A stretch of DNA of 64,000 nt from Pseudomonadota bacterium (GCA_021848345.1 JAJZUV010000003.1:1-64000); one strand, 5' to 3'. Numbered from the stretch's first letter, positions 55,677-63,734 are shown. The notes: generated from the letters alone by a model not told the origin. A program made the numbers and translations.

Positions 55677-56924
55677 TCAACGCACCGCGTACATCGGCCC
55701 GTAGCCCAGCGGGCTGTTCATGCCCTGGATCACGTAGGCCACGCCGCGGCCGTAGAAAAAGGGCAGGCCCAGGTCCACCGGACTGCTGCTGGTGGCCGTC
55801 TGCGCGGCGATGTCGTTGAAGGCCAGGTAGTTCGCGAAGTCCATGCTGGAGTAGTCGCCCACGTACATCTGGGCGTTCAGCGAGCCCGCGGGCGCGGTGC
55901 CCGAGGAGGTGCTCAGCGTGATGGGCAGGTCGAGCAGCGAGGACGGGGTGTAGTTGCCGGCGCCGTCGGTGGGCACGCCGTTGAGCCAGGCGAAATTGAA
56001 GTTCGACCCGCTGTCCAGGAAGGAGCCCGCGTGCGGGACGCCCTGCACGCTGATGGTGATGTTGCCGCCGCTGTCGGACGCCAGCGGCGTGTAGCCCGTG
56101 ACCGCGTTGTCCGGCTGCGTGCCCACGCCCAGGCTGAGCACGCCGTAGGTGGTGCCGGCGCCCGAGGTGGGAATCGCCGGCAGTTGCAGCAACACGCCGT
56201 TGGTGTCGGTACTGTTCAGGTAGGGCACCGGGTTGGACACCTGCGCACTGGCCGAGGGCTGCGGCAGGAGCTCGGTACAGCTGCTGGAGGTGCAACCGTA
56301 ATAGACCTGGCCGTCGGCGACGAACTGCCCGACGCCGAGCAGGCCGTTGCCGCCCAGCGCCACCACGCTGCCGACGTCGGGCCCCGCGCTGGAGCAGCTC
56401 GACGGCGCGGCCGGCAACGCGGCGGAGCCGATCACCTGGATGGGCAGCGAGCTGGTGGTCTCGCCGCCCAGCAGCAGGCTCGCATGACTGACCGCGCCCC
56501 ACAGGTGGCCGTCGAGAAAGCGCGCGCACTCGGCCAGCTGGGTGCCGCCCGCGGCCGTGTCCACCGGCAGGTTCAGCCCGGCCAGCGTCCCCTGCAGCAC
56601 CCGCAGCCCGTAGGAGCCCGTGTCCAGCACCACGTGGTCGATGCTCACGCAGCGGGCGCTGGCGTCGCACACGCCGACGGTGACGTAGGGAATGTTCACG
56701 GTGGCCACGTTCGAGGAGGCCAGCGCGGGGTTCTGCTCGATGGTCACCAGCAACTGGTTGGCGCCCACCGCCGGCGCCACCGGGGCCGTCCCGGAGCTGC
56801 CCCCTCCTCCGCCGCAGGCCGCCAGCACCAGGCCCAGCGCCGCGGCGGCGCCCAGGCGCAAGGCGCGCCGGGCGCGCGCCGCCCCACGCGGGGCCGACGG
56901 CCCCGCCGCTCGCGGCGACTTCAT
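55677..56924 (-). CDS. DUF3443 lipoprotein
   Basis: The 415-residue protein has a lipobox LVLAAC with Cys37 followed by a GGGGG linker, then a Thr/Ser-rich domain with DHVVLDTGSYGLRVLQ and a later FLDSGSNFNF. The two D-T/S-G motifs resemble retropepsin/pepsin-like aspartic-protease active sites, though I cannot show protease activity. DUF3443 genes almost always follow DUF2844 genes; here they overlap by four bases (ATGA). Predicted location: outer-membrane or periplasmic lipoprotein. Confidence 0.85.
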   Translation of the reverse strand: MKSPRAAGPSAPRGAARARRALRLGAAAALGLVLAACGGGGGSSGTAPVAPAVGANQLLVTIEQNPALASSNVATVNIPYVTVGVCDASARCVSIDHVVLDTGSYGLRVLQGTLAGLNLPVDTAAGGTQLAECARFLDGHLWGAVSHASLLLGGETTSSLPIQVIGSAALPAAPSSCSSAGPDVGSVVALGGNGLLGVGQFVADGQVYYGCTSSSCTELLPQPSASAQVSNPVPYLNSTDTNGVLLQLPAIPTSGAGTTYGVLSLGVGTQPDNAVTGYTPLASDSGGNITISVQGVPHAGSFLDSGSNFNFAWLNGVPTDGAGNYTPSSLLDLPITLSTSSGTAPAGSLNAQMYVGDYSSMDFANYLAFNDIAAQTATSSSPVDLGLPFFYGRGVAYVIQGMNSPLGYGPMYAVR

Positions 56925-57463
56925 GGCTGAACCCCCAGTGCCGCCAGGTCGGTGCCGGGGGGAACCAGCGCCGGCACGTAGGCCGAGCCGGCATAGTCGC
57001 GCATATGCCCCCAGGCATGGGCCACCAGCGCCGCCGAGCGCACGCGCACCGGGGCCCGGTAGCCGGCGCTCGCGCGCGCGCCGCGCGCCGCCGCGTAGCC
57101 GGGGAAATAACTGCCGTACAACTGCTGCAGATCGGGTACGGTGGGACCCGACCAGGCCAGCGCGAACACCACGCCGTCGGCGCCCGCGTATTCGTGCACG
57201 GTGACCCCCGCCGGGGTACGCACGGTGGCGGCCTGCGATCCGGCCTGCGATCCGGCCTGCGATCCGGCCTGCGATCCGGCCGGCGATCCGCCCGGCGTGC
57301 CGGCGCGCAGGCTGTGCGCGCCGACCGTCACGCCGCCGTCGGCCGAAGCCGCGGCCAGCGGCGCGCCCAGCGCCGCCAGCGCGGGCGCCGGCGCCGTGCC
57401 GAGGGCCAGCAGCGCGCACACCGCCACGCGCAGCCGGTCGGAAGAGTTGCTGCGAAGATTCAT
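56921..57463 (-). CDS. DUF2844 exported protein
   Basis: The 180-residue protein has a signal peptide (1-30, ending APALA) and a conserved C-terminal region with HEYAGADGVVFALAWSGPT and AHAWGHMRDYAGSAYVP. Between them lies a GSQA-type repeat encoded by five 12-bp units (57231-57290). It overlaps the DUF3443 gene (ATGA) and is likely its partner. Function unknown. Confidence 0.85.
   Translation of the reverse strand: MNLRSNSSDRLRVAVCALLALGTAPAPALAALGAPLAAASADGGVTVGAHSLRAGTPGGSPAGSQAGSQAGSQAGSQAATVRTPAGVTVHEYAGADGVVFALAWSGPTVPDLQQLYGSYFPGYAAARGARASAGYRAPVRVRSAALVAHAWGHMRDYAGSAYVPALVPPGTDLAALGVQP
57231..57290. repeat. 12-bp minisatellite inside the DUF2844 gene
   Basis: Four exact copies of GGCCTGCGATCC and a fifth with one change (GGCCGGCGATCC) lie in tandem. 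Because the unit is a multiple of three, copy-number change keeps the frame and adds or removes A-G-S-Q units. Confidence 0.9.
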
Positions 57464-57528
57464 GCCAAGTTCCCAGGGAGCACGCTCCAGCGCGCCTGGG
57501 GCGCACTATAGCCGCGGCGACCCGCGCC

Positions 57529-57999
57529 TCAGGCGCGCGAGAACTCGATCAACCCGCGCGGGAGCAAATACAGCACCCGCGCGCGCCCGCCGCGCACCGT
57601 GGGCCGGTGCGCGCTGCCCGGGCCGTACACCACCCAGCCGGCCGCGTGGCCGTCGAAGCGCGCGTCGGCGTCGAGGGGCATGACCAGGTCGATCTCGCCT
57701 TGCGGGTGCACGTGGTGCGGACCTGCAATGTCTTGCATGTCGACCACGTCCACGGAGAAATCCTGCAAGGCCGGCTCGGGCTTGAACACCCTGCCGTAGC
57801 GGATGCCGGCGGCTTCGCGCTGGCACAGCAGGCCGTCGGCCACGCCCTGGTCGCAGGCGGCGCGAAGGCGGCGCGCCAGCGCGCTTTCGGCGCCGAATTC
57901 GGTGTTGAGCCTGGCCTGGAGCGCGGGGTCCAGGGCTTGGCCGGCAATCGCCGCGGTCAATTCGGCCACGGCTTGATGCAGCTCGGACAAGGAAGACAT
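57529..57999 (-). CDS. DUF4863 cupin-like protein
   Basis: The 156-residue protein has a helical N-terminal half and a cupin-like part with DIAGPHHVHPQGEIDLVMP, in which HHVHP...E is a plausible metal site. This family is commonly found next to benzoyl-CoA (box) oxidation genes, and here it is divergent from a BoxR-type regulator. The function is unknown. The start MSSLSE lacks a clear Shine-Dalgarno; a longer frame to 58083 would overlap the operator and is less likely. Confidence 0.8.
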   Translation of the reverse strand: MSSLSELHQAVAELTAAIAGQALDPALQARLNTEFGAESALARRLRAACDQGVADGLLCQREAAGIRYGRVFKPEPALQDFSVDVVDMQDIAGPHHVHPQGEIDLVMPLDADARFDGHAAGWVVYGPGSAHRPTVRGGRARVLYLLPRGLIEFSRA

Positions 58000-58032
58000 G
58001 GAACGGATGGCGTGGTTGTGGGAACGGCCGAT

Positions 58033-58048
58033 ATGCAGTATTGTGCTT
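58033..58048 (+). promoter_or_regulatory. Probable BoxR operator 1
   Basis: ATGCAGTATTGTGCTT contains GCA-N6-TGC and matches the reverse complement of the site at 58082-58097 at 14 of 16 positions. It lies in the 77-base divergent gap. Confidence 0.7.
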
Positions 58049-58076
58049 GCGACGAATCTACGGTTCCACTGCTTCG

Positions 58077-59024
58077 ATGTCAAGCACTATATTGCATGAT
58101 TCACAGCCTGCCGGGATCGACGCCGAGGTCTCCGACCGGGCCCCCCGCAGGGTGACGCCGGCCCGCCACCCCTTCCTGGTGGCGCTGGGCGAACGGGTGC
58201 GCGCGCTGCGGGCGCGGCGCGGACTGACCCGCAAGGCGGTGGCGCTGGCCTCGGAGGTCTCCGAGCGCCACCTGGCGAACCTGGAAGGGGGCGTCGGCAA
58301 CGCCTCGGTGCTGGTGCTGCTGCAGGTGGCACAGGCGCTGCAATGCTCGCTGGCGGAGTTGCTCGGCGACGTCACCGCTTCCTCGCCGGAATGGGTGCTG
58401 ATCCGGGAATTGCTGGAACACCGCGACGAAGCGACGCTGCAGAGGGTGCGCGCGACCATCGGCGAAATGCTGGGCACCGGCGGCGACAACGCGGCGCGCA
58501 GCTCGCGCATCGCGCTGGTCGGGTTGCGCGGGGCCGGCAAGTCCACGCTGGGGCGCATGCTGGCCGAGGACCTGGGCTTCGGCTTCGTCGAGCTCAGCCG
58601 GGAAATCGAGAAATTCGCCGGCTGCAGCGTGGCGGAGATCCAGTCGCTGTACGGCATGAACGCCTACCGGCGCTACGAGCGCCGCGCGCTGGAAGAGACC
58701 GTCCAGCTGTACACGGAAGCGGTGATCGCCACGCCCGGGGGGCTGGTGTCCGAACCCGCCACTTTCAACCTGCTGCTGGCGCACTGCACCACCATCTGGC
58801 TGCGCGCCACACCGCAGGACCATATGCAAAGGGTGATCAATCAGGGCGACTTGCGCCCGATGGCCGCCAGCGCCGAGGCCATGGGCGACCTGCGTACCAT
58901 TCTGGCCGGGCGCGAGGCCTTTTACGCCAAGGCCGAGTTCTCCCTCGACACCAGCGCCCAGGCGCTGCAGCCGACCTTCGTCGCGCTGCGCAACCTGGCG
59001 CGCGAAGCGCTGCACCTGGCCTGA
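58077..59024 (+). CDS. boxR: BoxR-type regulator (HTH-XRE plus shikimate-kinase-like domain)
   Basis: The 315-residue protein has an XRE-type helix-turn-helix (residues ~22-80, LTRKAVALASEVSERHLANLEG) and a C-terminal shikimate-kinase-like domain with Walker A GLRGAGKSTLGRM and the YRRYERRALEE region. This fusion is typical of BoxR/BzdR, repressors of benzoyl-CoA pathways that respond to benzoyl-CoA. ATG at 58077 lies between the two operators; GTG at 58152 is an alternative start without better support. No box catabolic genes lie in this window. Confidence 0.88.
   Translation: MSSTILHDSQPAGIDAEVSDRAPRRVTPARHPFLVALGERVRALRARRGLTRKAVALASEVSERHLANLEGGVGNASVLVLLQVAQALQCSLAELLGDVTASSPEWVLIRELLEHRDEATLQRVRATIGEMLGTGGDNAARSSRIALVGLRGAGKSTLGRMLAEDLGFGFVELSREIEKFAGCSVAEIQSLYGMNAYRRYERRALEETVQLYTEAVIATPGGLVSEPATFNLLLAHCTTIWLRATPQDHMQRVINQGDLRPMAASAEAMGDLRTILAGREAFYAKAEFSLDTSAQALQPTFVALRNLAREALHLA
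58082..58097 (-). promoter_or_regulatory. Probable BoxR operator 2
   Basis: The minus strand reads ATGCAATATAGTGCTT, the second near-copy (14 of 16) of the operator, centre 49 bases from the first and in opposite orientation. It overlaps the first codons of boxR if the ATG at 58077 is used, as expected for autorepression. Confidence 0.7.
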
Positions 59025-59062
59025 GACCTCGCGCCGCCCCCACCTTCCCACGGAGTCCTTCG

Positions 59063-59869
59063 ATGCCCGATACCTTGTCCGTCCTGCGCCGCGCCGGTGG
59101 CGTCGCCGAGCTGCGCATGTCGCGTCCCCAGGTGTTCAACGCCTTCGACGAGGCCATGATCGGCGAGCTCGACGCCGCCTTCGCGCAAGCCGCCGCCGAC
59201 CCCGAGGTGCGCGTGGTCGTGCTGTCCGGCGAAGGCAAGCACTTCAGCGCCGGCGCCGACCTGAGCTGGATGCAGCGCGCCAGCGAGGCCGACGAGCAGT
59301 GGAACCTGGCCGACGCGCGGCGCTTCGCCGCCATGCTGCGGCGCATCGATACCTGCCCCAAGCCGACCCTGGCGCGCATCCAGGGCGCGGCGCTGGGCGG
59401 CGGCTTCGGCCTGGCCTGCGTGTGCGACATCGCGATCGCCTCCGAGCAGGCCAGCTTCGCGGTGAGCGAGGCGCGATTCGGCATCCTGCCCTCGGTCATC
59501 GGCCCCTACGTGGTCAACGCGGTCGGCCGGCGCCAGGCGCGGCGCCTGGCGCTGAGCATGCGCCGCATCGGCGCGGCCGAGGCGCTGGCCATCGGACTGG
59601 TGCACGAAGTGGTCGCGCCCGACGCGCTGGACGCCGCGGTGCAGCGCACCGTGGACGAGGTGCTGCAGGGCGGGCCGCAGGCGCAGCGCGAGATCAAGCA
59701 GCTGTTCGCCGCGCTGGACGTCGGCCCGGTGACCGACGAGGTGGTGGAACTCACCGCGCGCACCATCAGCCGGGTGCGCGGCACCGAGGAGGCGCGCGCG
59801 GGCTTCGCCGCTTTCCTGGCCAAGCAGCCCGCGCCGTGGGCGCCGCGCGGCGACGAGCCGCAAGCCTGA
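59063..59869 (+). CDS. Enoyl-CoA hydratase/isomerase family protein
   Basis: The 268-residue crotonase-fold protein has the oxyanion-hole segments KHFSAGADLSWMQ and IQGAALGGGFGLACVCDIAI, and ends with EARAGFAAFLAKQPAPW. The two acidic catalytic residues typical of hydratases are not certain; the sequence resembles 3-methylglutaconyl-CoA hydratase (LiuC/AtuE) more than BoxC, which is twice as long. A GGAG Shine-Dalgarno precedes the ATG. It lies 38 bases after boxR. Confidence 0.85.
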   Translation: MPDTLSVLRRAGGVAELRMSRPQVFNAFDEAMIGELDAAFAQAAADPEVRVVVLSGEGKHFSAGADLSWMQRASEADEQWNLADARRFAAMLRRIDTCPKPTLARIQGAALGGGFGLACVCDIAIASEQASFAVSEARFGILPSVIGPYVVNAVGRRQARRLALSMRRIGAAEALAIGLVHEVVAPDALDAAVQRTVDEVLQGGPQAQREIKQLFAALDVGPVTDEVVELTARTISRVRGTEEARAGFAAFLAKQPAPWAPRGDEPQA

Positions 59870-59870
59870 G

Positions 59871-60572
59871 TCAGTGATAGGTGGAGGGGTCGCCCGGCGT
59901 TCCCGGGTCGGCCGCCATCGCCTCGCGCCACACGCGCAGCGGCACGTAGGTGCGCAAGCGTTGCAGCAGGCAGCGCGCCACCTCGGGCCCCGCCTCGTGG
60001 CCGACGAAGGGCAGCACGTCGGCGGTGACGTCGGCGCCCAGGCGCACCAGGTGCTCGGCGGCCTGCACGGTCAGCGCGTAGGGCATCACGGCGTCGCGCT
60101 TGCCGTGCAGCAGGTGCAGGGTGGTGCCGGCGCTGGCGCGCGTGGGCAGGCGCGCGAAGCGCGCGCCGATGCCGGCCACGCGACCGGCCGGCGGCTCTCG
60201 ATCGCGCGTGGACTCCAGCGCCATGATGCCGCCCTGGGAAAAGCCGATCAGCGCGGTCTGCGCCACCGTGGTGCCGGTCTGCGCCTGCCAATGGCGCACG
60301 GCCTCGAGAAAGCCCGGCATGGCCCCGGCCACACGCTCGGCGCGGTTGTCCTCGGTCACGCCGCGCAGGTCGAACCACTGGTAGCCCTGCGCGCCGGGAC
60401 AGGGCTCGGGAGCACGCAGGCTGACCACGCAGGCCTGCGGAAACTCCGCCGCGAGGCTGCGGCCCAGCGGTTCCATATCGTGTTCGTCGGCCCCGAATCC
60501 GTGGAGCAGCAGCACCAGCTGCTGCGCCTGGGCGGCGGGGCGGGCGATCACCAGCGAGGCGGGGGTAGGCAT
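59871..60572 (-). CDS. Esterase, phospholipase/carboxylesterase (YpfH-like) family
   Basis: The 233-residue alpha/beta hydrolase shows LLLHGFGADEHDMEPLGRSL, the nucleophile IGFSQGG, a later LHGKRDAVMP (Asp region) and FVGHEAGPE (His). Substrate unknown. MPTPAS at 60572 is preferred; an ATG at 60593 would add seven residues. It converges with the enoyl-CoA hydratase, the two stops lying one base apart. Confidence 0.87.
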   Translation of the reverse strand: MPTPASLVIARPAAQAQQLVLLLHGFGADEHDMEPLGRSLAAEFPQACVVSLRAPEPCPGAQGYQWFDLRGVTEDNRAERVAGAMPGFLEAVRHWQAQTGTTVAQTALIGFSQGGIMALESTRDREPPAGRVAGIGARFARLPTRASAGTTLHLLHGKRDAVMPYALTVQAAEHLVRLGADVTADVLPFVGHEAGPEVARCLLQRLRTYVPLRVWREAMAADPGTPGDPSTYH

Positions 60573-60688
60573 ATCAGTCCAGGCTCCAGGCATCCAGGCT
60601 CAGCATGCCATAGTGCAGGCCTGCCGACCAGTGGCGCGCGCCGCGCGGGCCGCGCGCCACCCGGGACCCCGCACGCCGCCAAGGGCTT

Positions 60689-61303
60689 TCAGGACTTCTT
60701 GGCCTCGCGCTCGGCGGCCAGCGTGGCGGCCACCGCCGGGCGCTGGGCCACGCGCTCCATGTAGGCCTGCAGCACCGGCCAGCGCGACAGGTCGAGCGCC
60801 ACGTAGGCGGCCCAGCTCAGCACCGTGTACAGGTAGGCGTCGGCCACGGTGAACCGCGTGCCCATCAGGTAGTCCTGCCCGCCCAGGGTCTTGGCCAGGT
60901 AGTCGAAGCGGCCGTACAGGCGCTGGCGCTGCAGTTCCTTGACCTCTTCGGGGAACTGCGGGCTGAACAGCGGGCTGTACTGCTTGTGCAGTTCGGTGGA
61001 GATGAAGTTCAGCCACTCCTGCAGACGGTAGCGCTCCAGCGTGCCGTTGGCCGGCGCCAGCCCGACGGCCGGCTTCTGGTCGGCCAGGTACTGCACGATG
61101 GCGGGTCCCTCGGTGAGCACCGAGCCGTCGTCGAGCTGCAGCACGGGCACGTAACCCTTGGGATTGATCGCGCGGAAGTCCTGGCCGCCGTCGAAGGTCT
61201 TGGCGCCCAGGTCGACCTTCACCAGCTCGGCCGGAAGGCCGAGTTCACGCAGCACGATGTGGGGCGACAGCGAGCAGGCGCCGGGGGAGAAATACAGTTT
61301 CAT
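60689..61303 (-). CDS. Glutathione S-transferase
   Basis: The 204-residue protein starts MKLYFSPGACSLSPHIVLRE, the beta-class bacterial GST opening with catalytic Cys10, and has INPKGYVPVLQLDDGSVLTE and TEGPAIVQYL in the thioredoxin-like glutathione site. Last gene of the MarR-cytochrome b561-YceI-YceI-GST run; the gap from the YceI gene is 12 bases. Confidence 0.93.
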   Translation of the reverse strand: MKLYFSPGACSLSPHIVLRELGLPAELVKVDLGAKTFDGGQDFRAINPKGYVPVLQLDDGSVLTEGPAIVQYLADQKPAVGLAPANGTLERYRLQEWLNFISTELHKQYSPLFSPQFPEEVKELQRQRLYGRFDYLAKTLGGQDYLMGTRFTVADAYLYTVLSWAAYVALDLSRWPVLQAYMERVAQRPAVAATLAAEREAKKS

Positions 61304-61315
61304 GGGACGGCCTCC

Positions 61316-61975
61316 TCAGGAGGGATTGCGTACGGCTTCGAGGGCCACGCGCACGTGGATCTTGTGGCCGATGCCTCCTGAGAAGGTATCGATGCCGAAC
61401 TCGGTACGGTCGATGACTCCGGTGGCGACGAAGCCGCTGAGATAGCCGCCCCAGGGCTTGGGCAGCGAGGGCACGTCGCCGGCGCCGATCAGGCGCACGC
61501 GGAAGCTCACTGGACGGGTCACGCCATGCAGGCTCAACTCGCCGTGCAGCACGCCGCCGCGGGGCCCGTGCGGCACGTAGCGGGTGCCGACGAAATGCAT
61601 GGTCGGGTACTTGGCGGCATCGAGGAAACCGGCGCCGGCGACCATCTTGTCCCGCGCCGGCAGATAGGTGGTGACGCTGTCCACCTGCACCGTGATGTCG
61701 GCCTTGTCCGCCTTCGGGTCGCGCGGATCGAAGGTGAAGCTTCCGCTGACCTTGGTGAAGGCGCCATCCACCAGCGCCACGCCGGCGTGGCCGATGCTGA
61801 ACTGCACGCTGGAATGATCGGGGTCGACGGTGTAGCTGCCGGCCGGGTTGGCGTGCTGCACCGTGTAGGCCTGCACCGCGGCGGGCGCGTCGGCGGCGAC
61901 CGCGGGAGCGGCCGCCGCGGCCAGCGACAGCGCGCCGGCGCCCAGCGCGAGACTCAGTCGGGAAAGGGTGTTCAT
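61316..61975 (-). CDS. YceI family periplasmic protein (1)
   Basis: The 219-residue protein has a signal peptide (1-28) and a YceI lipocalin-like domain: YTVDPDHSSVQFSIGHAG, FDPRDPKADKADITVQVD and FVATGVIDRTEFGID. YceI proteins bind isoprenoid lipids such as quinones in the periplasm. Second YceI of a tandem pair. Confidence 0.92.
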   Translation of the reverse strand: MNTLSRLSLALGAGALSLAAAAAPAVAADAPAAVQAYTVQHANPAGSYTVDPDHSSVQFSIGHAGVALVDGAFTKVSGSFTFDPRDPKADKADITVQVDSVTTYLPARDKMVAGAGFLDAAKYPTMHFVGTRYVPHGPRGGVLHGELSLHGVTRPVSFRVRLIGAGDVPSLPKPWGGYLSGFVATGVIDRTEFGIDTFSGGIGHKIHVRVALEAVRNPS

Positions 61976-62006
61976 GGAAGGTTTCCTTGTCGTGCTGAAT
62001 GAACAA

Positions 62007-62597
62007 TCAGGGGGCGACCACCAGGTGCACGTGCACCGGAATGTCCGCCGCCACCACGCTGGTGTCGGCCCAGCTGCCGCTGCCCAGGCCCCAGGCCGTG
62101 CGCTGGAGCTTGAAATCCGCGTCCATGCTCAGGTCCTTGCCCTGCGCATGGGTCGTCACGAGCACGCTCAGCGGGTGGGTGACGCCGCGCACGGTGAAGT
62201 TGCCCTCGACCTGGTAGCGCCCCGGGCCGGCGGCGCTCCAGGCGGTGGAGACGAAGCGGGCCTGCGGATCCGCCTTGGCGTTGAGCCAGTCGGCCCCGCG
62301 CAGCAGATCGTTGGTCTGGGATTCGCCGGCGTCGACGCTGGCCGCGTCCACCGAGACCTGCACGCTGCTGGCCTTCAGGTCCTGCGGCGCGAAATGCACC
62401 TGCGCGTGCACGGTGCCGAAGTGGCCCTTCATGGCCACGCCCATCTGCGTGGCCTGGAACGCGACCTGCGCGCCGGGCTGCACCCGCGCATACACCGCGG
62501 GGGCGGCTTGCGCGCCGGCCGCCAGGCCCAGCGCGGCCAACGGAACGAGAAGGGGACGAAGGGGGCGCGCGAAGCGCCGGCATGCACTCTCGGACAT
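62007..62597 (-). CDS. YceI family periplasmic protein (2)
   Basis: The 196-residue protein has a signal peptide (cleavage near residue 32) and a divergent YceI domain (VSVDAASVDAGESQTNDLLR, ARFVSTAWSAAGPGRYQVEG, FTVRGVTHPLSVLV). The start ATG at 62597 has AAGGAG seven bases upstream, inside the end of the cytochrome b561 gene region. It lies four bases downstream of the cytochrome b561 gene; cytochrome b561 plus YceI is a recurring pair. Confidence 0.92.
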   Translation of the reverse strand: MSESACRRFARPLRPLLVPLAALGLAAGAQAAPAVYARVQPGAQVAFQATQMGVAMKGHFGTVHAQVHFAPQDLKASSVQVSVDAASVDAGESQTNDLLRGADWLNAKADPQARFVSTAWSAAGPGRYQVEGNFTVRGVTHPLSVLVTTHAQGKDLSMDADFKLQRTAWGLGSGSWADTSVVAADIPVHVHLVVAP

Positions 62598-62601
62598 CAC
62601 G

Positions 62602-63150
62602 TCACTCCTTGGAAGATCCCGGCAGCATGCGCAGCAGCACGCCGTCGCGATCGATGAAATGGTGTTTCAGCGCGGCGCCCACATGGGCCGCCACGACCGC
62701 CGCCAGCGTGAAGTTCAGCCAGGTATGCACCCGGGCCAGCTCGCGGGCCAGCGCATGGTCGGGCGCCAGCAGGTTGGGCAGGGGCAATACGCCCCACCAC
62801 ACCACCCGGATGCCCGAGGCCGAACTCAGCGCCCAGCCGGAAAGAGGTATGCACAGGATCAGCAGATACAGCAGGCCATGCAGGGCCTCCGCGGCGAGCT
62901 GCTGCCAGCGCGGCACCGAATCCGGCAGCGCCGGCGGTCGGTGGCCGACGCGCCAGACGATGCGCAGCACCACCAGCAGCAGCACGGTGATGCCGAACCA
63001 CTTGTGCCAGGAGTACAGCTCCAGCTTGCGCACCGACAGTTGCAGCCCGTGCATGTACAGACCCAGCGGGAACAGCCCGAAGATCAGCAGGGCGATCAGC
63101 CAGTGCAGCAGCATCGCGATACCGGTGTAGCGCCGGGTCGGTCGAACCAT
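62602..63150 (-). CDS. Cytochrome b561 family protein
   Basis: The 182-residue membrane protein has four hydrophobic segments with the histidines of a diheme b561 (HWLIALLIFGLFPLGLY, SWHKWFGITVLLLVVLR, LHGLLYLLILCIPLSGW, HTWLNFTLAAVVAAHVGAAL). It would oxidise ubiquinol or exchange electrons with superoxide at the membrane. It begins two bases after the marR stop. Confidence 0.93.
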   Translation of the reverse strand: MVRPTRRYTGIAMLLHWLIALLIFGLFPLGLYMHGLQLSVRKLELYSWHKWFGITVLLLVVLRIVWRVGHRPPALPDSVPRWQQLAAEALHGLLYLLILCIPLSGWALSSASGIRVVWWGVLPLPNLLAPDHALARELARVHTWLNFTLAAVVAAHVGAALKHHFIDRDGVLLRMLPGSSKE

Positions 63151-63152
63151 GA

Positions 63153-63629
63153 TCAGGATTCCTTGTGAAGGCCGCCGGGGCCAGGTTGCTCGGCCTGCGC
63201 CTGCTCGAAGGCCTGCCGGATGGCGCGCAACACCCGCGCCGCCTGCTCGAAGTCGATGTCGGACACGCGTTCGAATGCCCGCCCCACATGCTGTCCGTGG
63301 GCCGGAAACACCTGCTCGAAAAGCGTCTGTCCGGCCTGGGTCAGGCACACGATCTGCCCGCGACCGTCCTGCGGGTCGGGGTCGCGGCGCACCAGGCCCT
63401 TTGCCAGCATACGGTCCACCACGCCGGTCAGCGTGCCCTTGGTGATGAGGGTCTTCGCGCCCAGGGTCTTGGGATTCATCCCCGGCGTGTTGCCCAGCGT
63501 GGCCAGCACGTCGAACTGCGCCGGCGTCAGGCCCAATTGCGCCACGTGCGCCGCCGAATAGCGCTCGAAGGCCTGGTAGGCCCGCACGAGTTCGCGCAGC
63601 AACGGCAGATGGGGACGGGCGGAGGACAT
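63153..63629 (-). CDS. MarR family transcriptional regulator
   Basis: The 158-residue protein has a winged helix (LTPAQFDVLATLGNTPGMNP, then TLITKGTLTGVVDRMLAKGLV) flanked by dimerisation helices. No conserved redox cysteine is evident, so a ligand rather than an oxidant may be the signal. Its promoter carries an inverted repeat in the spacer, which implies autorepression. It is the first gene of the b561-YceI-YceI-GST operon. Confidence 0.92.
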   Translation of the reverse strand: MSSARPHLPLLRELVRAYQAFERYSAAHVAQLGLTPAQFDVLATLGNTPGMNPKTLGAKTLITKGTLTGVVDRMLAKGLVRRDPDPQDGRGQIVCLTQAGQTLFEQVFPAHGQHVGRAFERVSDIDFEQAARVLRAIRQAFEQAQAEQPGPGGLHKES

Positions 63630-63682
63630 CGGTTGCGGGGCGTGGCGCCTGCGGCGCCGGGATGTGCAGGAACGATCGGCGC

Positions 63683-63711
63683 ATATTAGTTCTCGTTAGA
63701 ACCATCTGTAA
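63683..63711 (-). promoter_or_regulatory. marR operon promoter with operator in the spacer
   Basis: On the minus strand TTACAG (63711-63706) and TAATAT (63688-63683) are separated by exactly 17 bases. The spacer contains the inverted repeat GTTCT-AACG-AGAAC (63702-63689). A regulator bound here would block RNA polymerase. Confidence 0.65.
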
Positions 63712-63734
63712 TTCCCTCCAAACCTGTAAGGTCT

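Noticed and set aside
54681-56930. A long plus-strand frame over the pilin and DUF3443 region
   Set aside because: It crosses well-supported genes on both strands and has repetitive Gly/Arg/Ala content, typical of high-GC shadows.
57231-57290. Possible CRISPR-like array
   Set aside because: The units are contiguous 12-mers without spacers and lie inside a coding frame.
58077-58152. Starting boxR only at the GTG at 58152
   Set aside because: Possible, but no ribosome-binding site supports it over the ATG at 58077; kept as an alternative.
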